From: Saccopteryx bilineata
Lineage: Eukaryota > Chordata > Mammalia > Chiroptera > Emballonuridae
NCBI RefSeq assembly: GCF_036850765.1
Contig: NC_089490.1
Span: forward strand, 126,570,522 to 126,634,521
Direction: 5' to 3'
Length of the DNA: 64,000 bases
Shown here piece by piece: positions 23,514-35,383 of the stretch. Each line of letters starts with the position of its first letter. The first letter of the stretch is position 1. A program made the position numbers and the translations under genes. Under the pieces are notes generated by a model that was not told where the DNA came from, did no database searches, and saw nothing but the letters and a program-made list of their open reading frames with translations.

Positions 23514-24499
23514 CTGAAATGACAATAAGAGAGTCTACATAGCAGTCCAGGTAGTCATCTTTACAATTATTGCCAAGGGTTTGTTCTTCCTGAAAACGTG
23601 TATTTATTTGCAAAAACACAGATGATATTCCAAAAGCAGAACTATACCAAGGCAGGATGGGAGAAGGATTCTAGTCAGTGCTAACTGATTAGATATGAAT
23701 GCTACCAAAACCAGTAGGGGAGATACGGGAGCAGTGGAGGGGGGCAAGCATTAAATGGCACAGATGATAGTGAATTATTCACCAGGGAGTTACCCTCTGA
23801 AATAAAATCTGCAAAATTTTCAAATAAAGTTACTTTCCTCTATTGCAAATGAAAGACTCCATTGCCAAACATTAAAAATTTCATAAGTGTAAATTTGATA
23901 AAGCAGAATAAAATATCCCTATCTCCTACAATAGTGACAGAGTAAGTAAGCAAGTACACTGAGCTGAAGGCAACTCTGTAATAGTCTGCAAAGTCCACGT
24001 GTCATGAGCATCAATAAAGAATGGATGTAAAAGCAGAGATAGGAGAAATAGAGAGAAAAAGAAGACTTTGAGAGAGAGAGAAATGAATAAACTTTTAAGA
24101 CATAAAGTTTCTTTCCTATTTTATTTATATGATTTTATTGGAAAATTCCAGTAGGTGCTAATCTAATTTTATAGCTCAAAATTCATAATATCTTCTTGTC
24201 TAACCCCAATGTGAAATATTTTGGTAGGTAACACAGCTTACATATATATTTTTTGTTTTATTTAAATTAAATTAACATATTTATATTCATAAGAATTAGC
24301 TGGCTTACTTTGAAAGTTTTGTTGAAAGAGAATGTATGTATGTCCAAAATATGTATTATACTTTAACACACTATAACATTTTAACACTTCTTTATACACA
24401 GGAATACTTCCACTTTGAAGTGTCATAGAACTGGCTTAAATATTTGTTGCTTCCCAATTTTAATTCTTTCCTTGATAATCATAATACAAAATCCTATTA

Positions 24500-24821
24500 C
24501 TGTATTTCCCCATGTATAAGATGCACCTTAATTTTGGGGCCCAAAATTTGGAGGAAAAATGTATTACATAATGTTATTGAACTCAACTTTTATTCATCAT
24601 AAAATTATACAACTCCTCATCACTGTCAAAACTCCCATCCATTAGCTTGTCCTCATCTGTGTCTGATGATGAATCACTGTCTTCAACAATGAGTGTAAAA
24701 ACAAGGGTGAAAAAGCGAGAAATGCAAGTAAAAAAATCTACAACCACTGTATAAGACGCACTCAGTTTTTAGACCCCAAATTTTTTGGAAAAATGTGTGT
24801 GTTATATGTGGGGAAATACGG
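24500..24821 (-). mobile_element. Pogo/Tigger-like MITE carrying a transposase tail
   Basis: A 322-bp element with inverted ends CTGTATTTCCCCATGTATAA (left) and, on the complement of the right, CCGTATTTCCCCACATATAA. TA flanks it at 24498-24499 and 24822-24823. The interior on the minus strand keeps a short acidic reading frame ending at a TGA at 24583-24585: VEDSDSSSDTDEDKLMDGSF, then DSDEELYNFMMNKS. Such aspartate/serine-rich tails occur at the C-terminus of pogo/Tigger-class DDE transposases, so the element probably descends from one by internal deletion. Superfamily assignment is an inference from the ends, the TA and the tail. Confidence 0.65.
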
Positions 24822-25574
24822 TAGTTCCTACACATTTCTAGGCAATGAACAACTAATATGAATGTAAATGCAGATAAGAACAAGTTAAAATGTTCCTTAA
24901 AATGCTTAATAAACAAACATTTACATTAAAAATTCAAAGCTTTAAACTGAATTAATTTTAAGATTTCTGTGAGACAGGAAGGATTGATATTGTATCAATA
25001 TAGAAATCACCCTCATTCCCAAAGTTAAGGTATATAGTTGTGCTAATCCCCCAAAACAATATAATCTACTACATAACTGTTAGGGACCCATGGTTGAATA
25101 ATCTCTTCAACCATATAGGCCTTAGAAAACCATTCGGTCACAGAACAATGATTTACACAAACAGGCACAAAGATCTGTCAGCTCTCCAACATCTCACTTG
25201 GTTCCTAGTGAGTTACGTATTCATTGCATAAATCTCAACTCAATTTCAGACATCACTGTGAAAATGGCACACACACACAAAAAAATTAAGTACTTCACCC
25301 ATTTCTTTTTCTTAAACATTTAACTGACTCTAAATAGCTAAATTTTCACATGTAATAAATCTACATGAATAATTACTATTAATTAAGTTCCCTTAAAAGT
25401 CTCTACAAATAGTAGCTGAGAACACCCATTCTAGAGTTCAGGGGCAGAGTAATCAAGGCACTGGAAGAGCAGAGTTTAATTCATTTTTTATACACTGAAA
25501 ACTGAAAAATATAAAATTTTGTCATTTTCATTCTAAATAATCTATAACATTTTGTAGGATTTTACCCATTATCT

Positions 25575-25976
25575 TTTTTTTTTTTTTTTTTTTTCATTTT
25601 TCTGAAGCTGGAAACAGGGAGAGACAGTCAGACAGACTCCCGCATGCGCCCGACCGGGATCCACCCGGCACGCCCACCAGGGGCGACGCTCTGCCCACCA
25701 GGGGGCGATGCTCTGCCCATCCTGGGCGTTGCCATGTTGCGACCAGAGCCACTCTAGCGCCTGAGGCAGAGGCCACAGAGCCATCCCCAGCGCCCGGGCC
25801 ATCTCTGCTCCAATGGAGCCTTGGCTGCGGGAGGGGAAGAGAGAGACAGAGAGGAAAGCGCGGCGGAGGGGTGGAGAAGCAAATGGGCGCTTCTCCTGTG
25901 TGCCCTGGCCGGGAATCGAACCCGGGTCCTCCACACGCTAGGCCGACGCTCTACCGCTGAGCCAACCGGCCAGGGA
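25575..25976 (-). repeat. Young bat SINE, VES-like, reverse orientation
   Basis: Poly-T start, then the SINE body in reverse (TCCACCCGGCACGCCCACCA), ending with the tRNA-like head (CTCTACCGCTGAGCCAACCG). It is flanked by a 13-bp duplication TTACCCATTATCT at 25562-25574 and 25978-25990. The long T run and near-consensus head suggest a recent insertion. It lies in the intron between local exons 9 and 10, in the sense orientation of ITPR2. Confidence 0.9.
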
Positions 25977-26209
25977 ATTACCCATTATCTAAACTACACA
26001 GAATCATTAAGTAAAGTTCTTAGAAAATTATAAAATCAACTTATGTTACTTCACTAGAGTTCAGCAACATTTGGGCTTCAGTAGCCATGATTAAATTATA
26101 TTCCAAATCTATGCCGTTGAGGTTTTTTCCCTCGCTCTAAATGAACAGAAAACACTCATTTGAGCATATTATTTGTGTGACACTGATCAAATGCCAAATG
26201 AGAACATAC

Positions 26210-26410
26210 CTCTGTCATAATCATATCTTGGCATTTCTTCACATATTTACCATCCGCTTTCACAACAGTCTGCAGAAACCTCAGGTACTGCACGTGTCGG
26301 CCGTGCGTCTCAATGCAGTGCACAAAGTGCTGCACGACTCGCTCGCTGAGCTCACTGCACAGGTGGTAATTGTTCATGAAGACATGCCGCATAGTCTCGG
26401 CTTCAAGGAG
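26210..26410 (-). CDS. ITPR2: ITPR2 local exon 9 (201 bp)
   Basis: Encodes [20 protein letters not shown], then [39 protein letters not shown] and CQDMIMTE. The acceptor is ctttgattag|C and the donor AGAG|gtatgt. Length is 67 codons, phase 0 to 0. The [15 protein letters not shown] and [19 protein letters not shown] blocks are hallmarks of IP3 receptors. A few conservative changes ([19 protein letters not shown]) relative to the human form I recall point to ordinary species divergence. Confidence 0.96.
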
Positions 26411-27040
26411 CTAATCAAAGAGGAAAGTGCTCTTGTGACTCTGACAAGATCAATTTTCTATTTAACAGTACTTAGACTAACATCCCTGCTTGTGATCATA
26501 TTTATAGTTTATGCAAAACCATCACAAGTCTTCTGTGCAAGTCTTTGACAAAATGCTGTGAGATCATTCGCCACTAAAAGAAAACAAAGCCCACAAAGGA
26601 ATTTAGTTGGAAAAAATAAGCTTATCATACAGGTCAACATGCGGGCAATAGTATTCTTGAGAATAATTCACTTATCTGTAATTCGAAGTTAGCTCTTCCC
26701 TAGTATCCTCTGACCCCCACTTTACCAAGCAGCGTGAACTCTACCTTTTGAGTTTTTCATATTTATCTTACTCAAGACACAAGAGAGTTAGCATTTTCTT
26801 TTTCCTAACGTTAAACTATATGCATATAATGGAAGTCTTCATTTGCAGGTAAAATTTGTGTTGTTTTTCAAGTTTATTTAAATTTTTCTTTAATGTAAAT
26901 AATAAATATTCACCTTTAGGGAGAATACCCCTACGAGGAAAATAAATGAGGCAATGAAGACTAAGAAAGTTCTACTCATCAATGCTGTGAAATTTGATGG
27001 ACACTTTACTAGAAATATTAGAAGCCACTAAAACACTTAC

Positions 27041-27163
27041 ACCAGGAGTTAAAAACAAATTCAGATGTTTATGGAGGAGAACTTGATTCTGTGGATTACC
27101 CCGACAGAAATTCTGCAGGAATGTATGGGCGAGGTTCATGACTTCATTCATTTTCTCATCATT
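27041..27163 (-). CDS. ITPR2: ITPR2 local exon 8 (123 bp)
   Basis: Encodes [20 protein letters not shown], then [21 protein letters not shown]. The acceptor is taacttacag|A. Two overlapping donors are possible at the 3' end (CCTG|gtgtaa and CCTGGT|gtaagt). The second fits both the consensus and the reading frame into LLEAETM of the next exon, so it was chosen. Length is 41 codons, phase 0 to 0. Confidence 0.95.
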
Positions 27164-27391
27164 CTGTAAGTTAAAGAATGGCTTGTGAAACAAACAAACA
27201 TACCAGAGCAAAAAGAGTCTCAAAAATATGTTCTTGGCATGTGCATCTTTTCCTCTCTGCCACTGTCTTATGCTCCATGTTCCCTGGGCTTGTTTGTTTC
27301 TACATCTCTCTCCCATTTTCCAGATGTTTCTCACTTCCTTATTTCTCCTCCTGTTACTGGTTGTGCTCCACTCTTGCAAACCCCTCTTTGT

Positions 27392-27786
27392 TTCACAGTC
27401 TACCTCCTTTCCTCCCAACCCTCCTGCTGGTCCACTGCACTTTCCCATCCCTGTGCACAGTGCTCTCTCCCACCTGTCTCACCCCCCCCATCCTCCCCAC
27501 TCTCTCTCTCTGGTTCTCCCTTCACAGTCCGCCTCCTTCCCTCCCAACCCTCCTGCTGGTCCACTGCACTTCCCCATCCCTGTGCACAGTGCTCTCTCCC
27601 ACCTGTCTCACCCCCCCCCATCCTCCCCACTCTCTCTCTCTGGTTCTCCCTTCACAGTCCGCCTCCTTCCCTCCCAACCCTCCTGCTGGTCCACTGCACT
27701 TCCCCATCCCTGTGCACAGTGCTCTCTCCCACCTGTCTCACCTCCCCCATCCTCCCCACTCTCTCTCTCTCTGGTTCTCCCTTCTC
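27392..27786. repeat. 129-130-bp tandem repeat, about three copies
   Basis: The phrase CTCCTGCTGGTCCACTGCAC starts at 27421, 27550 and 27680, giving periods of 129 and 130 bp. Each unit also holds GTGCACAGTGCTCTCTCCCA, a run of C and CTCTCTCTCTCTGGTTCTCC. The units are nearly identical, so this minisatellite is either young or kept uniform. The pyrimidine richness opens long spurious reading frames in three frames that are not genes. Confidence 0.93.
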
Positions 27787-28334
27787 TGCTGCGCCCTCCA
27801 ATCACTCTCATTCCTCCTCCTTCTTGGATTTCCCTACTTTTCAAAATTTACAAAGAATGTAAAGTTTTCTTAAAAGCATTCTTCTAGCACTATCAGAGAA
27901 ACCATCTAAACTTCTTCCTAATCTAAGGGTCTATAGTTTATGCCACCTATAACTAAACAAGCAGCCTAAGATTATTAATAAACACTTTTCCTCATATTTA
28001 GAATTGGATGAATTAACAAGACATTTAATAAATAAGTTCAAAGACTCCATTCCTAACTTTAAATAGGAAATTTTTATTTCAAAATCTACAAATACTTCCT
28101 TTACTTAGGTAATCCAAGAATAGTTAAAAGACATAAAAGAAAACTTCAGCCACAGGAACATCCAAGTCCCACTAAAAAGCTGGACAGTACCAAAGAACAC
28201 CAGGGGCAGTTCCACTGTATTCGAGATCTTTGAAACTGCCAGCCTTTGTTTGTTTCTGAACAATTCAGTTATTAAAACCAAGCAAACCTATAAACACAAA
28301 GTTACAGTAAAACACGCAATGCTACCATAATATT

Positions 28335-28560
28335 ATTTTGTGACAATGGTCAACAAAATTATACAGGTTTCAGGTGCCCAGCTGCACAGCACATCATCTG
28401 TACGCTGTATTGTGTTCACCACCCCAAGTCAAATGTCCACCCATCACCATTATTCCCCATCCTTCCTCCATCTCATCTCACCCCTCCCTCTCCCCGGCAG
28501 TCACAATACTGTTGTCCATGTACATGAATGTTTTTCTTTTTCTTTTCCTCTTTTGTTCAA
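28335..28560. repeat. Interspersed repeat of uncertain class
   Basis: ATTATACAGGTTTCAGGTGC, then GTATTGTGTTCACCACCCCA and TCAAATGTCCACCCATCACC resemble a sequence I have seen many times in mammalian genomes, possibly an L1 3' region. I cannot place it more precisely. Confidence 0.35.
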
Positions 28561-29058
28561 TTCCTCCACCCCTCCTTGACACAACCCCACCTAACAGCTG
28601 TCAGCCTGCTCTCGACCTTCAATGCGGCCATTATATTATTAAAAGAAGGGACTGCATCGCATGTCCAATGGCCATGTTACAATATCAAAGATAAAATAAT
28701 TTGAACAATAAATGCTGTTGATGTATACATTTTGCTGCCTTTCCATAATGCTTTTATTGCATTCTCTGCCATAGTATGAATTACACCACATGAGGAATGG
28801 TAGAATTAGTAAATTTATATATTAAATATAACTAACAGTGGGGCAATCCAGTATAAAGAATGAAAGTCAAAGTGGGAGAGCTTCTATACCAACAGAGACC
28901 TGGCATGGCACGTTGGAGCCCACGGGAGATACAACGGGCACCTGCCCAGGAGGGTCAGAGTCAGAAGAAGGTGCAAAAACCATTCATATGGAAGAGGAAG
29001 CAGCAACAGTGATGAAAGAGTAGTGATTACCAAGTATCCCTAAATGAGTAACTATATT

Positions 29059-29098
29059 CACACACACACACCCACACACACACCCACACACACACACT
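29059..29098. repeat. (CA)n microsatellite
   Basis: CA repeats interrupted by CCCA steps. Confidence 0.9.
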
Positions 29099-29319
29099 CC
29101 TCCATGGCTTTGTATATCTGAGGGCCTGCAGGGCAAAACCCCAACAGCAATAAGTACACTTAGTTCTCAAAACTGTGTTTCTAAATATCATTCTCTCCCA
29201 AACAGAAATGGGGTTACTTAAAGAAAAGGCTTATTCCAGAGTTGAAACAAGAAGATACAAGGTGAGACTGGAAATTTTTAATATGCAGAAGAGCAAAGAA
29301 TGATGAGGGTATGTTAGAG

Positions 29320-30025
29320 CAGTGGTCCCCAACCTTTTTTGGGCCACGGACCAGTTTAATGTCAGAAAATATTTTCACGGACCGGCCTATAGGGTGGGAC
29401 AGATAAATGTATCACGTGACTGAGACAAGCGTCAAGAGTGAGTCTTAGACGGATGTAACAGAGGGAATCTGGTCATTTTTTTTTTTTTCATATTTCTGAA
29501 GCTGGAAACAGGGAGAGACAGTCAGACAGACTCCCGCATGCTCCCAACCGGGATCCACCCGGCACGCCCACCAGGGGCAACGCTCTGCCCACCAGGGGGC
29601 GATGCTCTGCCCATCCTGGGCGTCGCCATGTTGCGACCAGAGCCACTCTAGCGCCTGGGGCAGAGGCCACAGAGCCATCCCCAGCGCCCAGGCCATCTTT
29701 GCTCCAATGGAGCCTTGGCTGCAGGAGGGGAAGAGAGAGACAGAGAGGGAAAGCGCGGCGGAGGGGTGGAGAAGCAAATGGGCGCTTCTCCTGTGTGCCC
29801 TGGCCGGGAATCGAACCCGGGTCCTCCGCACGCTAGGCCGACGCTCTACCGCTGAGCCAACCGGCCAGGGCTTGGTCATTTTTTTTAAAATAAAACAAAA
29901 CATAGTTCAGACTTAAATATAAATAAAACGGAAATAATGTAAGTTATTTATTCTTTCTCTGTGAACCGGTACCAAATGGCCCACGGACCGGTACCGGCCC
30001 GCAGCCCGGGGGTTGGGGACCACTG
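29320..30025. mobile_element. hAT-type element with a nested SINE
   Basis: The ends are inverted: left CAGTGGTCCCCAACCTTTTT, right complement CAGTGGTCCCCAACCCCCGG. It is flanked by a perfect 8-bp duplication TGTTAGAG at 29312-29319 and 30026-30033. The subterminal regions hold repeated CACGGACCGG motifs. Without the nested SINE (29482-29871) the element is about 300 bp and has no coding capacity, so it is a non-autonomous hAT MITE. Confidence 0.88.
29482..29871 (-). repeat. Young VES-like SINE nested in the hAT element
   Basis: Reverse orientation, body CCGGGATCCACCCGGCACGC, head end GCTGAGCCAACCGGCCAGGG. The target duplication TGGTCATTTTTT appears at 29470-29481 and again at 29873-29884. 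It interrupts the hAT element and is therefore younger. Confidence 0.88.
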
Positions 30026-30843
30026 TGTTAGAGGACGGAGACACTAGCTTAAAGGGGCTCCCTGGCCAATCTGGAACAGTCTGAGGGTCCAAATAAATAA
30101 TCATAGAAAACCAGTATAACTTATTCAGTAATGAGCATCCATAGCTCATACTGATAAAAATAAGTGAATAAATTAAAAGTTTGATTAAATGGCATATTTA
30201 CCTAGTTTCAAAGAAACTCTCCTCAAAATACTTATTAATTCAAAAGCAAAATATAGAAAATCCTGGCAGACACCACCTTAATTAAGCGATCAAAGTGAAC
30301 ATCAGCAATGGGACACATCAAAATTGTGTGCCACCTCACAGGAAGTGATGGGAAGAACTCAGCATCCCTTCTGTTAAGCTATTGCCAAAGATGCATAACT
30401 GAATCTAATCACAAGGAAACATCAGGTGACACAAAAGAAGGGATAGTCTTCCCAAAGCTGGTCTGTCTTCAAAAGTGTCAATGTCATGAAAGTTCCAGCA
30501 TAAGAAGATTTAAATAGACATGACTACGTAACAGTACCTATTTCCGAAGTGGATCTTTCTGTCAATTAGGAACCGAGGGGGATAATAGGAGTAACGTGAA
30601 TGGCTTGTGAGGAGAGATGACAGTAAAGTGTCATATACGTTCCTGATTTGGAAGATTGTCACATGGTTTTGTAGAAGAGTGCCCCTCTTTACAGAAAATA
30701 CACACTAAAGGGCTCAAGCATGATGGGGAATCAAATTGGCAATTACTTTCAAATACTTCAATGAAAAAAAATGCGTTGTAACCTTCCTATACATTTAACA
30801 TAACCAAATAAAAAATGAAAGGAAAAAAGTAGCAAGAACTAAC

Positions 30844-30969
30844 CTTTTCATAGGGAATCTGTAGCAGGTCCAACACCACTGAGTGAGCTCCCATGTTTTT
30901 CAGTAAGCGCTGATGCTGGTTCCGACACTTCTTATTCTGTATGCAGAGTTTACTGAGCCGAATCAAAAT
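30844..30969 (-). CDS. ITPR2: ITPR2 local exon 7 (126 bp)
   Basis: Encodes [20 protein letters not shown], then [20 protein letters not shown] and EK. The donor AAAG|gttagt is acceptable. The acceptor tgtttaaag|A ends in AAG rather than the usual CAG/TAG and has a short pyrimidine tract, so it is the weakest acceptor in the set. Length is 42 codons, phase 0 to 0. The segment is a strongly conserved helical block. Confidence 0.95.
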
Positions 30970-31081
30970 CTTTAAACAAAGAGCAGTAAATATAACAAAC
31001 CTAATATTAGCATTACATCTGCAAAAACATTCTTTGCCATGCAAACATAAACCCATACAAGAATATTTGACATCTGCTGAC

Positions 31082-31171
31082 CTCCTTTACAATCCTGTAG
31101 TTGTTGCTCTTATTGCTGTCGATTTGAGGTTTCTTTGTTCCGTCCTGCACTGGACTTAAAATGTTTGATTC
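31082..31171 (-). CDS. ITPR2: ITPR2 local exon 6 (90 bp)
   Basis: Encodes [20 protein letters not shown], then [10 protein letters not shown]. The acceptor is tttattttag|G and the donor GGAG|gtcagc, a less common donor. The length is 30 whole codons. It follows a 19.6-kb intron and precedes one of only 112 bp. The linker sequence is polar and low in conservation, and it is specific to the type 2 receptor as I remember it. It was found by following the reading frame. Confidence 0.94.
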
Positions 31172-32889
31172 CTAAAATAAACACAAATATATATATATTT
31201 TATGCCATATATAGCATTATGATAACTTTATTTATTTTGTAATAAATAAATTTTGTAATTATTTTGTAATGAGTTTATAATTCAACTTAAGTATTTCCTA
31301 TGTACTTATTTTTATACAATTAAAGGTTTCTTGATTTACATTAGTTATACAAATTACAATTTCCCAATAACAACAAAATTATAAGATAAATGGCATTATT
31401 AATAATTAGTGAGTTAAGTTAAAAAACAAAAGTTATTACATAGAACATTATCAGTGTATTTTCTTATGCTAAGTTTATCAGATACATCATGGCTTTATAC
31501 TACCTATAGAAAAAGGAATAGTCAAAATTCAGGGCATAAAAGGTACATCAGGGATGAACTTCAGGGAGAAAAAGAGTAAAGGAGAATGTAATAACATCTG
31601 AAAAACATTCCAAGAATGGGAGGAAAGAACATCTTAACCTAAGAATTCTCTGGCAAGTCACCAAGATATACTTAATGTCATGATTTGGGGTCAACCAAAG
31701 CATGTACAAAACCATGCAAACGAAGAAAATAAAATAACATTTAAATTAAAAATAATATTTTAAATAACAAAATTAATGAAGCTTCTTAAGAGGAACCAAA
31801 ACACCAAAAATATTCCATTATAGAAACTATCATCTGTAGCATGCAATATAAATAATATAGACTTTAAATATCAACCATTGGATTCACCATATGAAAAACC
31901 AGTTACAAAAAAAAACACCATTACAATTTAATACATGAATATTTATTAATCCTTAATCCTTGTCCGGTATTAGACAAGGTGAATGGATCTAAAAGAAATA
32001 TAAGATATGGTCCTTCCAAAAGAAAATCATAGTCTTCCTAAGAAAACAGAGATTTATAAAAATAAAGATCTGAACTGAGCAGAATTCACTGTTCAGAGAG
32101 AGAGGAGGAAACTAGCTATAGCTTTAGGCAGCTTTATGAAGGAGATGAAGATGAAGTCAAAGTCTTGAAAGATGAAAATTGGTTAAGTAGGAGAGACTGT
32201 GGAGGGCAGGGGACATTTGTCAGGTGAAGAAGTCACCTCAGCCAAAGGCATGGCAGACAGAACAAACCTAACAATGGCAGAAAGTGGCAAAACTGGCAGT
32301 ACATGTGGCATAAAAGCCGACACTTAGTTAAAGCAGGGCCTGATTACCCCCCTGACTAAATATGTACCAACAGCACTTGGGATGAATGGCAAGTTCAACC
32401 TGGGTCCAAAACACACCTTTACTGATGGTGTTGGGCTCTCTCATTTAAAGGTGACCCCAATCAAAGCTCAGGAAAAAACAACAAAAACATATGAAGCCAA
32501 GAGATATGATTTCATTTGTACCAGGCTACTGTTCCTACTGTGTTTCATGACAAATCATAAAATTAACACAAATCAAACAAACAAACAAAAAAGACTTTGC
32601 TTGCTAGTCAAAGAATTTTGATGAAATATTTTTCCCACTAAATTTGATTAGTGTTGAGGCTTCAACCCTCCTCAGTAAGCTTTGTGTTCCTTTTCTGCTT
32701 CTCCTGAGGCAAATGTCAAAGATGGAAGCTCCCATCTGAATGCTACCTTAGCAAACACCTCTTCTTTTAGTGAGCATATGTAAATACCCCTAAATGACAC
32801 TTCCTCTTTCCACCTGAAAATTTCCAGTGTCATCCAAAAACCTGTCTACCTTCCCTGCTGTGTCAAGTGAGAAAGAATGTTGGATAATT

Positions 32890-33231
32890 TATTTTTTTAT
32901 TTTTTTATTTTTTACAGAGACAGAGAGAGTCAGAGAGAGGGATAGATAGAGACAGACAGACAAGAACGGAGAGAGATGAGAAGCATCAATCATCAGTTTT
33001 TTGTTGCGGCACCTTAGTTGTTCATTGATTGCCTTCCCATATGTGCCTTGACCGCGGGCCTTCAGCATATCGAGTAACCCCTTGCTCGAGCCAGCGACCT
33101 TGGGTCCAAGCTGGTGAGCCCTGCCCAAACCAGATGAGTCCGCGCTCAAGCTGGTGACCTCGGGGTCTCAAACCTGGGTCCTCCACATCCCAGTCCGACA
33201 CTCTATCCACTGCGCCACCACCTGGTCAGGC
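32890..33231 (-). repeat. Rhin-type SINE, reverse orientation
   Basis: T-rich start, GACAGAGAGAGTCAGAGAGA, module CCTTGGGTCCAAGCTGGTGA and head end CACTGCGCCACCACCTGGTC. Imperfect duplication around TGGATAATTTATTT and TGGATATATTTTT. Confidence 0.85.
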
Positions 33232-35383
33232 TGGATATATTTTTAAAATGCCTATCCCTGCCTCCTCTCTCTGCTCCCTTGTTTCTTGGGCAGAAGCAGT
33301 TTCTACCCTCGACTGATTGTTTCTATCTCTTTAAAAACATGGCCAAGTTGAAGCTAACCAAGCACTACAGTGATCCTGTTCATTGTGGGAAGTCAAAGTC
33401 TTGCACCCCTGATTATTGTTCCTACTAAATTTCTCAAAAGGATAATCTATAACTGTGCTAAAAGGGCTTTATATGCAATGACTATAGTTACCAAAACTGT
33501 CTTTAGCATCTGATTCTGTGGCTCACTACCATTTTCTTAAAACATCACTCTTTTTGTTTTATTGTGACACAATACTCTTCAAGATTGCCTGCTACATTTC
33601 TGATTAGCTTGTCTCTTTCCCTCAATAGAATTAGAACGGCAGAAAGTAAAGGATATGAACATGCAAAGCATTCAAAACATTGTTGTTAGATTCCATGGCT
33701 GTCATTTATTTATCCTAATAAATTCTAGGAAAATGAAAGCAGTCCAACTGCTCCCCAGGTAAATAAAAGAGGGGAAAAAATGTAAGATGTTGTCTGTAAG
33801 ACAATAAACACTAAGTGAATTCTAAAATGTTGTAGAAGAAAATGAAATCTATGTATGTAAGGGAAGCCAGTGTAGAGGAGGGGAGGAGCCCAAGTGTAAA
33901 TATGGATGGAAACTATTTAGATGGAAAGAGACTGGAGGTCAGAGAAGGAGACAAATGAGGTTTCTATTTGAGAGCAAAAATAATTTTTTGTGAGTAGAAA
34001 TTGTGAAATCTAGAAATATAATTAAATTTCCCATTCTGATCTCAAAAGTGGAGGATGAATTTTTAAAAGGCCATGTTCATTTTTTTCTGGAAGAGAAGAA
34101 ATACTAAAGAAAATTAAGTTTGTAATACAAAACTGATTAAGATATTACCAAGCCCAAAGATTAACAAAGCTCCTAAGGTAGAAAGAAGATCTTTCTGATA
34201 TGACAACTTCAAAAAAAAAACCAGTTAAACATGAAGGCAAACCTTTGACAGATAGAGTCAATTCTATTTTTCAAACAATGACCAGAAGAAAAAGCAACCA
34301 TCTTGTTTTAAGAGAAGTAATCTCAGGCAAACATACTAGTTACAAACAGCCCTTTGTTTCAGCCTCAGGGAATATATATAGACAATGCTAACCTCTTACG
34401 TATAAAAATAATAAAGAAGAATTATGTTTATTTAAAATTGCCAGCAGTCAACAAAAGGAGGCAACACTAGAGAATTCAATAAACAGCCCCTTTTAATTTC
34501 AAAAAATAAATCAATGTAATTAAACTGAACAAAAATATGAACCTATAGAACATCTGGATGATTCCAAAGCAGTGATTAGGGAAATTTAAGAAATATGTAA
34601 GCTATATAACTACAGTCAGGTTTTGTTTTCGTATTTTGGTGCCAAAAAGCTCCAAGTGGAAGGTGTTCCAAGAGTTTTTCTCCAGAAAGAGTAGAAATTG
34701 GTTTCATTTTTTATATTCTATACAACTTTGATCTTATGTCAATGGTCAAATCTACAAAGTTCTAGCTTTATTCTAATGACAAAATACCAATAAGGTGGAA
34801 AACACAGACATGTAACTCTGTATTCAAAGCCCCGAAGCTGAATAGGCTCTAAAATAAATAAATTAAAAAATATGTAACACTAAGAAAAGTAGCATGCTTA
34901 TAGTGATATTCAAATTATCCTTTTGACAACTGTGAGGAAGAATTGGTAATCCAAAAGTACTTGTACTTTATTGTAATTGTTTCCTATCAGCTAGATGAAT
35001 TTAAATTTATTTCCTCTAACAGAATATACAATAGAAAACTGCATAGTTAAGTGATTTTAGAGAAACAGCCAGATTTTTAGTTGCATAGTAGATACTGCAG
35101 CATAAAGTAGTAGATTCAGAAACAATATAGCAAGAATAGTCTTAGAAGAGTCTAGAAACTTCTAGAAGAGGCTAGAAAATGAAAAGGCAACAGGATTTCT
35201 GAGACTCAGAGAGTGAATACCTAAACAAATACTGGGTCTGATTACAGCTGCCATCCAAAATTTATTTAGCATCAGGCAAGGGCACTCTTCTATATCAAGA
35301 GCAAAATGATACAAGATAATAATATTGTATGAACTACAGAGTCAACTAAACATTAGCACCAATTAATGGGAATCCAACTCCTT

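Larger units (their letters stand above)
20414..31081 (-). other. ITPR2: ITPR2 introns between local exons 6 and 11
   Basis: Introns of 112 bp (30970-31081), 3680 bp (27164-30843), 630 bp (26411-27040), 2696 bp (23514-26209) and 2848 bp (20414-23261). Contents not covered by listed repeats are AT-rich intron. 22060-22300 resembles an old L2-type repeat (GTGAACAAGAACAGACC followed by GAGCTTATAATCTTGGGATAGG). No other gene was found. Confidence 0.8.

Noticed and set aside
25890..25976. tRNA-like cloverleaf sequences at SINE heads
   Set aside because: A and B box-like sequences (GGTTCGATTCCCGG) are present, but each is joined to a SINE body, A-tail and target duplication, so they are tRNA-derived SINEs rather than tRNA genes.
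27392..27786. CRISPR-like repeat array
   Set aside because: The units are contiguous, without unique spacers, and the surrounding DNA is a vertebrate gene.
27178..27887. Three overlapping open frames of about 220-230 codons on the plus strand
   Set aside because: They are produced by the pyrimidine-rich 129-bp tandem repeat, occur in all three frames and are low complexity (PPSLPTLLLV-type repeats). They also overlap the ITPR2 intron and give no recognisable domain.
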